The position numbers and the translations under genes were made by a program. Of a stretch of DNA of 64,000 nucleotides, positions 48,011-56,164 are shown one piece after another (within the stretch, counting starts at the first letter, position 1; each line of letters starts with the position of its first letter). The stretch comes from Jiangella alkaliphila. GTDB lineage: Bacteria; Actinomycetota; Actinomycetes; Jiangellales; Jiangellaceae. The stretch spans positions 2,205,278 to 2,269,277 of the forward strand of contig NZ_LT629791.1 in assembly GCF_900105925.1 (NCBI RefSeq), given 5' to 3'. Under the pieces are notes generated by a model, which had not been told where the DNA came from, ran no database searches, and saw nothing but the letters and a program-made list of their open reading frames with translations.

Positions 48011-49329
48011 GTGCTCTCGGGATTGAGCGGCGCGCCCTGGTACGAAGAGAGGAACCTGTCGATGGCGTCGGCTGCCACCGCCGCCGCGTCCTCGCCGCTC
48101 GCGCCGCGGAACATCGCCGCCTGGAGGCCGTCGCCGACCGCCTTGACCACCTGGTCGGGGTAGCGCGGCTCAGCCCGGGCGATGGGCAGGATCTGCTCGG
48201 TGAACACGCTGTGCGGGTCGCCGCCGAACACGTCGCCGCAGGCCTCGTTGACGGCTTCGCGCGGCGAGAACTTCGAGCCGGCTCGGCAGGCCCACTCCTC
48301 GGCGAACACGTCGTCGTCGACCCACAGCCACTTCGTGAACGCCTTGGCCGCGTCCAGCCGCGGGCTCTCGGCGTTGAGCATCTGTGTCCAGCCGCCGTAG
48401 ACGGAGACCGGAGTGCCGCCGTCGGGCGCGGGAATCGGGATGACGTTGATCGGCTGGTCGGCGAATTCCTCCTGCAGCGCGGCGATCGCCCAGAACCCGC
48501 ACACCTGCATGGACGTCTCGCCCCGGCCGAGCGTGCCGATGTCGGTGGTCGACGTCGCGTTGTCGTTGGGCGCGTAGCCCTCGGTGACGAGGCGCCCCCA
48601 CAGGTCGAACGCCGCGGCCGCCTCCGGGGTGCGCAGCGCCGACTCCGTCGAGTCCTCGTTGACCACCTCGCCGCCGGCGCTCCACAGGAACGGGTACCAG
48701 GTGAAGTTCTGGTACGGCCCGGGGGCGACCTCGATGATGATGCCCTTGCGCTCGGCGGCGGTGAGCTCCTGTGCGGCGGAGAACAGCCCGTCCCAGGTGG
48801 TGGGTGGTTCGATGCCGGCGTCGGCCAGGTGGTCCTCGCGGTAGAACAGGGCCACCGGTTCGATCTCGAACGGCAGCGCCTGCATCGCCCCCTCGACGGT
48901 GACGGCGGCGACGGAGGCGGGGTTGTACCCGCTCTTGTCGACGAGGTCGTCGACCGGCGCGGACACTCCGGTGTTGACGTAGTTGAGGAACGCGCCGGGG
49001 CTGATCCAGAACACGTCCGGGCCGTTGCCGGCGGCGAACGCTGTGGTCAGCTTGGTGCCGGTGTAGTCGGCGAACGGGAAGGTCTGGAACTTCACCTGCA
49101 TGTCCGCGTTCTCGGCGTTCCAGCGCTTGATGGCGGCCTCGATCTGCGGATCGTCGCCGTCGGCGACGAACTTCCAGAACTGGATCGGCCCGCCCCCGCT
49201 GCTGCCACTGCTGTCGTCGCCTCCGCAGGAGGAGAGCAGCGGCGCGAGAACACCGGCAGAGGCGCCCGCGGCGAGCATCCTGGTCGTGAACTGACGGCGG
49301 GTGAGCACTGGTGGGCGGTAACCGGCCAT
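48007..49329 (-). CDS. Extracellular sugar-binding lipoprotein of an ABC importer
   Basis: A 440-residue family 1 solute-binding protein. The N-terminus has a twin-arginine-like TRRQFTTRMLAAGASAGVLAP followed by LLSSC, so it is probably a lipoprotein, perhaps Tat-exported. GPIQFWKFVADGDDPQIEAAIKRWN starts the binding domain; FAAGNGPDVFWISPG and MQALPFEIEPVALFYRED are family motifs. ATG at 49329 follows GGGAGA; an in-frame start at 49404 would overlap the promoter and operator and is rejected. It should capture the oligosaccharides released by the secreted DUF4185 enzyme. Confidence 0.92.
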   Translation of the reverse strand: MAGYRPPVLTRRQFTTRMLAAGASAGVLAPLLSSCGGDDSSGSSGGGPIQFWKFVADGDDPQIEAAIKRWNAENADMQVKFQTFPFADYTGTKLTTAFAAGNGPDVFWISPGAFLNYVNTGVSAPVDDLVDKSGYNPASVAAVTVEGAMQALPFEIEPVALFYREDHLADAGIEPPTTWDGLFSAAQELTAAERKGIIIEVAPGPYQNFTWYPFLWSAGGEVVNEDSTESALRTPEAAAAFDLWGRLVTEGYAPNDNATSTTDIGTLGRGETSMQVCGFWAIAALQEEFADQPINVIPIPAPDGGTPVSVYGGWTQMLNAESPRLDAAKAFTKWLWVDDDVFAEEWACRAGSKFSPREAVNEACGDVFGGDPHSVFTEQILPIARAEPRYPDQVVKAVGDGLQAAMFRGASGEDAAAVAADAIDRFLSSYQGAPLNPEST

Positions 49330-49368
49330 CTCGCGTCTCCCTCTCTCGTCGACTCCGATGTCGACCGA

Positions 49369-49414
49369 GAAATCGATTTCGATGACGCTAGGCGCGGGCT
49401 CCACCCACTGTCAA
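49369..49414 (-). promoter_or_regulatory. Promoter and LacI operator of the importer-hydrolase operon
   Basis: On the minus strand, TTGACA (complement of 49409-49414), 18 bases, then TAGCGT (complement of 49385-49390) make a good promoter. Directly downstream is GAAATCGATTTC (49369-49380), a perfect 12-bp palindrome with the central CG usual for LacI-family operators. It sits 40 bases before the start of the binding-protein gene. Confidence 0.75.
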
Positions 49415-49431
49415 GGGCTGGGTCGGCGAGG

Positions 49432-50442
49432 TCAGGCGGTGGCGCGGATCGAGCTGGCCCGGATCTGCAGCGCCGTGGGCAGCACGATGCGGGTGGGCTC
49501 GGCGGCTGGGCTGGCCAAGCGCTTTGTCAGCAGCTGCGCCGCCCGCCGGCCGACCTCGTAGGTCGGCTGGGCGACCGTGGTCAGGGTGGGCCGGATGAGG
49601 TCGGCCCACGGGATGGCGTCGAACCCCACGATGGCGACGTCAGATGGCACCGTCACTCCGCGCTCGACCAGGCACTCCATGGCGCCGATGGTCATGAGGT
49701 TGTTGGCCGCGAAGACGGCGTCGGGCGGCGCCGCGGCGTTGTCGTCGAGCAGCGACGCCATGGCCTCGTACCCGCCGCGCTCGCGGAAGTCGGCGTGCCG
49801 CACGAGGGCGGGGTCGACCGGCTGCCCGGCCTCGCGCAGCGCGCGGCCGTAGCCGTCGAGCCGCTGGGTGGCGGTGCTGAGCCAGCGTGGCCCAGCGATG
49901 CACGCGATGCGGCGAAAGCCTTGCTCGACGAGGTGCGCGGTGCCCAGCTGAGCGCCGTGCTCGTTGTCGACCAGGACGGTGTCGGTGCTGAGGCCGTCCA
50001 GTTCGCGGTCGATGACGACCACCGGGCAGCCGGCCTGGAGCAGCAGCTCGACGTCGTCGACGCGGTTCGACGACGGCGAGATGACGACCCCGGCCATGCG
50101 CTCGGCCAGCGCCGCCGTGATGTAGTTCGACTCCTTTTCCGGGTTCTCGTCGCTGTTGCAGAGCACGACGGAGTACCCGGCGGAGAGCGCGACGTCCTCG
50201 ATGCCGCGGACCATCGAGGTGAAGAAAGGGTTCTGGACGTCGGAGACGATGACTGCCCACAGCGTGGTCTGGCTGATGCGCAGGTTGCGGGCGACGGCGT
50301 TGCGGCGGTAGCCGAGTTGCGCGACCGCGTCGGTGACCCGTCCCGCCAGCACCGGATCGACCTTGACGTGGCCGTTGAGCACGCGCGACACGGTGGCGGC
50401 CGACACGCCCGCCTGGCGTGCAACGTCGTAGATGGTGACCAC
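49432..50442 (-). CDS. LacI-family transcriptional regulator
   Basis: A 336-residue repressor: TIYDVARQAGVSAATVSRVLNG is the HTH, NAVARNLRISQTT the hinge region, and the rest a periplasmic-binding-like effector domain (VIVSDVQNPFFTSMVRGIED, GVVISPSS, VPSDVAIVGFD). It lies between the importer-hydrolase operon and the divergent isomerase-kinase operon, each with an AATCGATTTC site, so it should repress both until a sugar, perhaps an arabinose or oligosaccharide, binds. GTG at 50442 starts the canonical MVTIYDVA. Confidence 0.93.
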   Translation of the reverse strand: MVTIYDVARQAGVSAATVSRVLNGHVKVDPVLAGRVTDAVAQLGYRRNAVARNLRISQTTLWAVIVSDVQNPFFTSMVRGIEDVALSAGYSVVLCNSDENPEKESNYITAALAERMAGVVISPSSNRVDDVELLLQAGCPVVVIDRELDGLSTDTVLVDNEHGAQLGTAHLVEQGFRRIACIAGPRWLSTATQRLDGYGRALREAGQPVDPALVRHADFRERGGYEAMASLLDDNAAAPPDAVFAANNLMTIGAMECLVERGVTVPSDVAIVGFDAIPWADLIRPTLTTVAQPTYEVGRRAAQLLTKRLASPAAEPTRIVLPTALQIRASSIRATA

Positions 50443-50475
50443 CGTGCCCCCGTTCCGTGCTCGACCGCGAGCCCG

Positions 50476-50522
50476 TTGACATTCGCTGCGCCGTCATCCT
50501 ACCGTGGCGCGCAATCGATTTC
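50476..50522 (+). promoter_or_regulatory. Promoter and LacI operator of the isomerase-kinase operon
   Basis: TTGACA (50476-50481), 18 bases, TACCGT (50500-50505), then CAATCGATTTC with the core AATCGATTTC at 50513-50522. The arrangement is the same as at 49369-49414 on the other strand, including the spacing and an operator just after the -10. The isomerase start is at 50554. Confidence 0.7.
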
Positions 50523-50553
50523 TTACCGTTCCCGCCGACGCGAGGAGTGCACT

Positions 50554-51963
50554 GTGGCACGTATCGGCCTGTTGACGATCTCCGACGGACGCGACTTCGT
50601 GCACCGCGACATCGCGGACTGGGCCCGCTCGTCCGAGGACGCGATCGCCGCGGCGCTGGAGGGCGCCGGGCACGAGGTGGTCCGGGCCCCCGAGCTGGTG
50701 TGGACCAACGAACTGGCGTCCAGCCAGGCCCGGCTGGTCGCCGAGGCGCGGCCCGACCTCACGATCTTCAACTACTCGGTGTGGGCGTTCCCGCACTTCT
50801 CCATGCTCGCCGCCGACGCGACGCCGGGACCGCTGGTGCTGCTGTCGAACATCGACCCGGTGCAGCCCGGCATGGTCGGCATGCTGGCCGCGGGTGGCGG
50901 GCTGGACCAGATCGGCCGCGTGCACGGCCGGGTCTGGGGCGACGTCGCCGACCCGGTGACGCTGGAGCGGCTGCTGGTGCACGTCCGGGCGGCGCAGGCG
51001 GTCGGCGGGCTGCGGGGGAGCACGTTCGGCCGGTTCGGCGGCCGCCCGATGGGTATGTACACCGCCGTCGCGAACACCGACCAGTGGCTGGCGACCTTCG
51101 GCGTCGACGTCGAGGAGATCGACCAGTGGGAGATCGTCCGCCGGTCCGAGCTGGTGTCGCCCGCCCGGGCCAAGGAAGGCCGGGAGTGGCTGGAGAAGCA
51201 CGCCAACGTCCACTACGACGGCAAGCAGCTCACGCCCGAGCTGCTGGAGCGGCAGATCCGCTCGTACCACGCGGTGCGTGAGCTGATCGACGAGTGGAAC
51301 CTCGACTTCTCCGGCATCAAGGGCCAGCCGGAGCTGACGACGCACTTCACCACGATGGACATCACCGAGGCGTTCCTCAACGACCCGTACGACTGGGAGG
51401 GCCCGAAGCCCAGCCACGTCACCGCGACGGAGTCTGACATGGACGCCGCGCTGACCATGCAGATCCTCAAGCTGATCTCCGGCGACCCGGTGCTCTTCGC
51501 CGACGTCCGGCACTACCACGCCGACCGCGACATCTGGGACATGGCCAACTCCGGCCAGCACGCCACCTGGTACGCCGCCCGCAGCGACGACCCGGCGGAG
51601 AACCTGCGCCGCGTCCACCTGTACCCGGAGGTGTTCTTCTTCCCGGCCGGCGGCGCGTCGGTGCACCACATCGCCGCACCCGGCGACATGACGCTGGCCC
51701 GGCTCACCCGGCACAGCGGCCGCTACCGCATGCAGGTGGTGCGCGGCGCGTTCGAGGACTACGGCGACGAGGTCAACGAGCAGCTGGCCCGGCAGTCGAC
51801 GTTCGAGTGGCCGCACGCGTTCACCCGCATGGACGTCCCGGCCGACGAGTTCCTGTCCCGGTTCGGCGCCAACCACATCCACGCCGTCCCCGGCGACTAC
51901 GTGGCCGAGCTCGAGCAGGTCTGCCGGCAGCTGGACGTCGACTTCCAGCGGCTGGGCGGGTAG
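50554..51963 (+). CDS. L-fucose/arabinose isomerase-family protein, putative D-arabinose isomerase
   Basis: A 469-residue protein of the fucose/arabinose isomerase superfamily. FSGIKGQPELTTHF, with the Glu of the GIKGQ block, and HVTATESDMDAALTMQIL, with Glu and Asp, match the metal and acid-base region; GNHIHAVPGDY-like FGANHIHAVPGDY at the C-terminus gives a His for the active site. FucI enzymes also convert D-arabinose to D-ribulose, which suits the GH183/GH172 context. GTG at 50554 has GAGGAG ahead. Three bases separate its stop from the kinase start. Confidence 0.82.
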   Translation: MARIGLLTISDGRDFVHRDIADWARSSEDAIAAALEGAGHEVVRAPELVWTNELASSQARLVAEARPDLTIFNYSVWAFPHFSMLAADATPGPLVLLSNIDPVQPGMVGMLAAGGGLDQIGRVHGRVWGDVADPVTLERLLVHVRAAQAVGGLRGSTFGRFGGRPMGMYTAVANTDQWLATFGVDVEEIDQWEIVRRSELVSPARAKEGREWLEKHANVHYDGKQLTPELLERQIRSYHAVRELIDEWNLDFSGIKGQPELTTHFTTMDITEAFLNDPYDWEGPKPSHVTATESDMDAALTMQILKLISGDPVLFADVRHYHADRDIWDMANSGQHATWYAARSDDPAENLRRVHLYPEVFFFPAGGASVHHIAAPGDMTLARLTRHSGRYRMQVVRGAFEDYGDEVNEQLARQSTFEWPHAFTRMDVPADEFLSRFGANHIHAVPGDYVAELEQVCRQLDVDFQRLGG

Positions 51964-51966
51964 CGC

Positions 51967-53451
51967 GTGCCCGAGTTCGTCCTCGGGATCGACATCGGGA
52001 CGGCCAGCAGCAAGGCCGTCCTGGCGTCGACCGGCGGCGAGGTGGTGGCCGTCGAGGTCGTCGAGCACGACACCTCGCGGCCGCGGCCGGGCTGGGTCGA
52101 GCAGGACGCCGACGCCGTCTGGTGGGCCGACGTGTGCGAGCTGAGCCGGCGGATGACGGAGCGGTTCCCGGCGGGTTCGATCGGCGCGGTGTGCGTCAGC
52201 GGCATCGGGCCGACGGCGCTGGTGGCCGGCGCCGACGGGGCGCCGCTGCGGCCGGCGATCCTCTACGGCGTGGACACCCGCGCCGTCGGGCAGGCCGCGG
52301 CTTTGTCGTCGCGGCTGGGCGAGGACGCCGTGCTGGAGCGGTGCGGGTCGCGGCTGTCGTCGCAGTCGGCCGGCCCGAAGCTGGCGTGGATCCGCGAGAA
52401 CGAGCCGGACGTGTGGGCCCGGACCCGGTACTTCTTCATGGCCAACTCGTATGTCGTGTACCGGCTGACCGGCGCGTACGTGCTCGACCACCACTCGGCG
52501 AACCAGGCCCAGCCGCTGTACGACCGGCGCCGGGGCGAGTGGATCGCCGAGTGGGCCGAGGTCGTCGCGCCCGGGCTGGCGCTGCCGTCGCTGCGCTGGC
52601 CGACCGACGTCGCCGGTCACGTGACGGCGGAGGCGGCCGCCGCGACCGGGCTGCCGGCCGGCACGCCGGTCGTCGTCGGAACCATCGACGCCTGGGCCGA
52701 GGCCGAGAGCGTCGACGTCGGGCGGCCCGGCGACGTGATGATCATGTACGGCTCGACGATGTTCTTCATCGCCGTGACGTCGACGCCGGTCGCGCATCCG
52801 CAGCTGTGGGGGACCGTCGGCCAGCACCCGGGCCTGCACACGCTGGCCGGCGGCATGGCCAGCTCCGGGTCGATCACCGGCTGGTTCCGCGACCTCACCG
52901 GCGGCCGGCCGTACCCGTCGCTGCTGGCGGACGCTGCCGCTGTGCCGGCCGGCTCGGACGGCCTGCTCGCGCTGCCCTACTTCGACGGCGAGCGGACCCC
53001 GTTCGCCGACCCGGACGCGCGCGGCGTGCTGGCCGGGCTGACCCTGCGCCACAGCACCGGCCACGTCTACCGGGCGCTGCTCGAGGCGACCGCGTTCGGC
53101 GTGCGGCACAACCTGGCCGAGTTCGCCGCCGCGGGTGTCACGGCCTCGCGCGTGGTCGCCGTCGGCGGCGGCACCCAGGGCGACCTGTGGACCACGATCG
53201 TCAGCAGCGCCGCCGGGGTGACGCAGGAGGTGCCTCGGGTGACGGTCGGCGCGGCCTATGGCGACGCGAAGTTCGCCGCGGTCGCGATCGGCGCGGCAGA
53301 CCGCGACGCGGACTGGAACGGCGGCGGCGTCACCGTCGCGCCCGACCCCGCCGACGCTGCCGTGTACGACCGGTTGTTCCCGCTCTACCGCGAGCTGCAC
53401 GAGCGGACGGCGGACGTCCAGCACGCGCTGGCTGTCGGAGCCCGCCGATAG
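51967..53451 (+). CDS. FGGY-family carbohydrate kinase, putative D-ribulokinase
   Basis: A 494-residue sugar kinase. VLGIDIGTASSKAVL is the N-terminal phosphate-1 motif, WVEQDADAVWW is typical of the family, the catalytic Asp is in VVVGTIDAWAEAE, and VAVGGGTQGDLWTTIVS with AYGDAKFAAV binds ATP. Xylulokinase, ribulokinase and related activities all share this fold; the adjacent isomerase makes D-ribulose the best guess. GTG at 51967 is three bases after the isomerase stop, so translational coupling is likely. Confidence 0.88.
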   Translation: MPEFVLGIDIGTASSKAVLASTGGEVVAVEVVEHDTSRPRPGWVEQDADAVWWADVCELSRRMTERFPAGSIGAVCVSGIGPTALVAGADGAPLRPAILYGVDTRAVGQAAALSSRLGEDAVLERCGSRLSSQSAGPKLAWIRENEPDVWARTRYFFMANSYVVYRLTGAYVLDHHSANQAQPLYDRRRGEWIAEWAEVVAPGLALPSLRWPTDVAGHVTAEAAAATGLPAGTPVVVGTIDAWAEAESVDVGRPGDVMIMYGSTMFFIAVTSTPVAHPQLWGTVGQHPGLHTLAGGMASSGSITGWFRDLTGGRPYPSLLADAAAVPAGSDGLLALPYFDGERTPFADPDARGVLAGLTLRHSTGHVYRALLEATAFGVRHNLAEFAAAGVTASRVVAVGGGTQGDLWTTIVSSAAGVTQEVPRVTVGAAYGDAKFAAVAIGAADRDADWNGGGVTVAPDPADAAVYDRLFPLYRELHERTADVQHALAVGARR

Positions 53452-53460
53452 CCTCGGCGG

Positions 53461-53877
53461 ATGGTGTACCACGACGACGACGTCCCCGACGAGATCGTCG
53501 AGCCGCTGCGTGAGATCTGCATGAGCCTGCCCGACGCCTACGAGGAACTGGCCTGGGTCGGCACGCGGTGGCGGGTGCGCGGGCGCACGTTCGCCCACGT
53601 GCTCACCGTCGATCCCGAGTACCACGCCGTCTACACCGCGGTCAGCGGCGCCGACCGGCCGGTGCCGCTGCTGACGTTCCGCGCGCCACCGGAAGACCTC
53701 CACGCACTGGTGTCGAGCGGGCCGCCGTTCTTCCGCGGCCGGTGGGGCCGCGACGTCGTGGTGCTGGTGTTGTCCGACGGCGACAACGACTGGTCCGAGA
53801 TCGCCGAACTGGTCACCGAGAGCTACTGCGTCCTGGCGCCGAAGAAACTGGTCGCGCTGGTCCGCAATACGACGTGA
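53461..53877 (+). CDS. MmcQ/YjbR family protein
   Basis: A 138-residue protein of the MmcQ/YjbR fold: PDAYEELAWVGTRWRVRGRTFAHVL, VPLLTFRAPPEDLHAL, PPFFRGRWGRDVVVLVL and the C-terminal ELVTESYCVLAPKKLVALV are family hallmarks. The CyaY-like fold is thought to bind DNA or ligands; the role is unknown. It begins nine bases after the FGGY kinase stop, so it may share the transcript without sharing the pathway. Confidence 0.87.
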   Translation: MVYHDDDVPDEIVEPLREICMSLPDAYEELAWVGTRWRVRGRTFAHVLTVDPEYHAVYTAVSGADRPVPLLTFRAPPEDLHALVSSGPPFFRGRWGRDVVVLVLSDGDNDWSEIAELVTESYCVLAPKKLVALVRNTT

Positions 53878-53888
53878 GGATGGGCGGC

Positions 53889-54695
53889 ATGAGTGAGACC
53901 ACCGTGCCGCACGTCGCCGTCGTCACCGGAGCCAACGCCGGCATCGGCGCCGCCACCGCGGTCGCCCTCGCCCGCCGCGGGGTGTCCGTGCTGGTGGCGT
54001 TCTTCCGCCCGGGCGACGCCGAGGGGCAGGAGGAGGCGTACAACCGGGCCCGGCGCGGCGACGCCACCGACGTCGTCGCCGCGGTCGAGGCCGCGGGCGC
54101 CCGCGCGTACGCCGTCGAAGCCGACCTCACCGACCCGGCCGCGCCCGCCCGGCTGTTCGACCTCGCCGAGCAGCACCTCGGGCCGGTCGACGTCCTCGTC
54201 AACAATGCCAGCGGCTGGGTCCAGGACACCTTCGCGCCGGCCAGCACCGACCGGTTCGGCCGGCCGATGACACAGGTCACCGAGGCGACGTTCCGGCAGC
54301 AGTTCGGCGTCGACGCCATGGCGCCGGCGCTGCTGATCGCCGAGTTCGCCCGCCGCCACGTCGCCCGCGGCGGCACCTGGGGCCGCATCGTCGGGCTGAC
54401 GTCGGGCGGCCAGCACGGCTTCCCCGAGGAGGTGTCCTACGGCGCGGCCAAGGCGGCGCAGGAGAACTACACGATGTCCGCGTCGGTCGAGCTGGCCGCG
54501 TACGGCGTCACGGCCAACATCGTCTACCCGCCGGTCACCGACACCGGCTGGGTCACCGATGAGGTGCGCGCCGCTGTCGAGGCCAGCCGCGAGCTCAGCC
54601 ACGTCGCCACCCCCGAAGAGGTGGGCGACGTCATCGCCTGGGTGGTGTCCGACGAGGCCCGGCTGCTGACCGGCAGCGTGGTGCGGCTGCGCTGA
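53889..54695 (+). CDS. SDR family oxidoreductase
   Basis: A 268-residue classical SDR: TGANAGIG for cofactor, VDVLVNNAS, catalytic Ser region LTSGGQ and YGAAK. The region between beta-2 and beta-3 is extended (FFRPGDAEGQEEAYNRARRGD). ATG at 53889 has AGGA eight bases upstream; an ATG at 53880 lies within the likely RBS. It could be a sugar or fatty-acyl reductase; there is no decisive evidence. Its stop directly abuts the stop of the convergent siderophore-interacting protein. Confidence 0.85.
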   Translation: MSETTVPHVAVVTGANAGIGAATAVALARRGVSVLVAFFRPGDAEGQEEAYNRARRGDATDVVAAVEAAGARAYAVEADLTDPAAPARLFDLAEQHLGPVDVLVNNASGWVQDTFAPASTDRFGRPMTQVTEATFRQQFGVDAMAPALLIAEFARRHVARGGTWGRIVGLTSGGQHGFPEEVSYGAAKAAQENYTMSASVELAAYGVTANIVYPPVTDTGWVTDEVRAAVEASRELSHVATPEEVGDVIAWVVSDEARLLTGSVVRLR

Positions 54696-55649
54696 TCAGT
54701 TCTCGGACCGGCCGGCGCGCCAGTAGCCCATGAAGGAGACGGCGCCCTTGTCGATGCCGCGCTCACGGACGAGGTGCCGCCGGATGGTCTTGACGGCGCC
54801 GGCCTCGCCCGCGATCCAGGCGTAGGCGCTGCTGCCGGCCGCCGCGGCGACCTCCCACAGCACCTCGAGGTCGATGTCGACGGTGTCGACGGTGCTCGCG
54901 TCCAGCGCGGCGGCCCGGGCGCCTCGGCCGAACTCGGCCGCGCACACCGCGTCGAGCAGCAGTTCGCCGTTGGCCGCGACGGTGCCGTCGGGGCGGTTGC
55001 GGGTCAGCCAGGTGATCTCGGCCTGGTCCGGCGCCAGCAGCGGCAGCACGTCGGCGGCGTCGGGGACCTCGAGGAACACCTGGATCCGGACGCCGGGATC
55101 GAGCGTGCCCCTCAGCCGCTCGAGCACACCGCACACCGCCGGGACCGCGGTCTCGTCGCCCGCGATGAGCACGTCGCGGACGTCGACCGGCGGGCTCCAC
55201 TCGTGGCCCTGGCAGTCGGCGCCGTAGAGCCGGTTCGGGCCGATCAGCGCGACCTCCTGGCCGACCGTCGCCGCGACCGCCCAGGCCGACGCCGGGCCGG
55301 CGTCGCCGTGCAGCGCGAAGTCGACGTCGACCTCGCGCTGGGCCGGGCGCACGGCGCGGATGGTGTACGTGCGCAGCGTGCCGCGGACCTCCGGGTCCAT
55401 GGCGCGGTACTGGGCGAACCAGTCGCCGGCCGGCGCGTCGGGCAGGTCCTGGCCGGCGCGCGGCAGGTAGAGCTTGATGCGCTGGTCGGGTCCGTCGTGA
55501 CCGAACTCGTCGAGGTCGCCGCCGGTGAAGGTGATGCGCAGGAAGCACGGCGTGAGCTGCTGGACGCGCGCCACGGTCACCCGGAACGGGCGCCAGGCCG
55601 GCACGTCGGCAGCGCGCCGGACGGCACGCTCGGTGGTCGCGGTGGTCAT
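54696..55649 (-). CDS. Siderophore-interacting protein (ViuB/SIP type ferric reductase)
   Basis: A 317-residue FAD-binding ferric-siderophore reductase. RTYTIRAVRPAQREVDVDFALHG is the FAD-binding RxYTxR motif, GPASAWA contacts phosphate, VLIAGDETAVPAVCGVLERL starts the NAD(P)H domain, and YAWIAGEAGAVKTIRRHLV with GYWRAG ends the family signature. It frees iron from imported siderophores in the cytosol. An IdeR/DmdR-type iron box lies 33 bases upstream of ATG 55649. Confidence 0.93.
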   Translation of the reverse strand: MTTATTERAVRRAADVPAWRPFRVTVARVQQLTPCFLRITFTGGDLDEFGHDGPDQRIKLYLPRAGQDLPDAPAGDWFAQYRAMDPEVRGTLRTYTIRAVRPAQREVDVDFALHGDAGPASAWAVAATVGQEVALIGPNRLYGADCQGHEWSPPVDVRDVLIAGDETAVPAVCGVLERLRGTLDPGVRIQVFLEVPDAADVLPLLAPDQAEITWLTRNRPDGTVAANGELLLDAVCAAEFGRGARAAALDASTVDTVDIDLEVLWEVAAAAGSSAYAWIAGEAGAVKTIRRHLVRERGIDKGAVSFMGYWRAGRSEN

Positions 55650-55681
55650 CGAGTCCCCGTGTGAAGGTTGCTTCGCCTTAC

Positions 55682-55700
55682 TTAGGGGAGGCTAACCGAT
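55682..55700. promoter_or_regulatory. IdeR/DmdR-type iron box
   Basis: TTAGGGGAGGCTAACCGAT agrees with the DtxR-family consensus TTAGGTTAGGCTAACCTAA at 15 of 19 positions. It lies upstream of the siderophore-interacting protein gene, so iron-dependent repression is likely. Confidence 0.75.
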
Positions 55701-55739
55701 GGATTCCTTGATCGCACCCCCGACCCCCGAGTTTCGGCG

Positions 55740-56123
55740 TCAGTCGCGCGCGCCGGCCGGGTTCGGGTCGTCGCCCGGATAGGTGCCGTGGCCCTCGCGC
55801 ACGCGGTCGCCGTCGAAGATCAGCACCTCGTTCACCAGCACGTCCTGCTGGTTCCGGTAGGTGATGACGATGGCGGTGACGCCCGCGTAGACGGCCTCGA
55901 CGGTGAACCGCAGATCCGGGATGAGCCGCAGACCCTCGGTCCAGTACCGGCGCAGCTCGTCCTTGCCGCGCAGCACGCCGCCCGACTCCGGCAGCACCCG
56001 CGCGGCCACCGGCGACGTGAACACGACGTCGTCGTGGAAGTGCCTGAGCACCGCCTCGACGTCGTGGGCGTTCCAGGCGGCGAGCCAGTCGCGGGCGAAG
56101 GCATGCGGGTCGGGTGTCGACAT
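55740..56123 (-). CDS. NTF2-like / SnoaL-like protein
   Basis: A 127-residue cone-shaped alpha+beta domain: FARDWLAAWNAHDVEAVLRHFHDDVVFTSP, GKDELRRYWTEGLRLIPDLRF and TYRNQQDVLVNEVLIFDGDRV are typical of SnoaL-like families. Some are isomerases or hydrolases; most are unassigned. ATG at 56123; 41 bp divergent from the GNAT gene. Confidence 0.85.
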   Translation of the reverse strand: MSTPDPHAFARDWLAAWNAHDVEAVLRHFHDDVVFTSPVAARVLPESGGVLRGKDELRRYWTEGLRLIPDLRFTVEAVYAGVTAIVITYRNQQDVLVNEVLIFDGDRVREGHGTYPGDDPNPAGARD

Positions 56124-56164
56124 GCCCGCGATCCTCTCACCGACAGCTTCGTTACCCTGATTCG

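Noticed and set aside
50494-53703. Minus-strand open frame of 1069 codons
   Set aside because: Antisense of the isomerase and kinase genes, which have recognisable active-site motifs.
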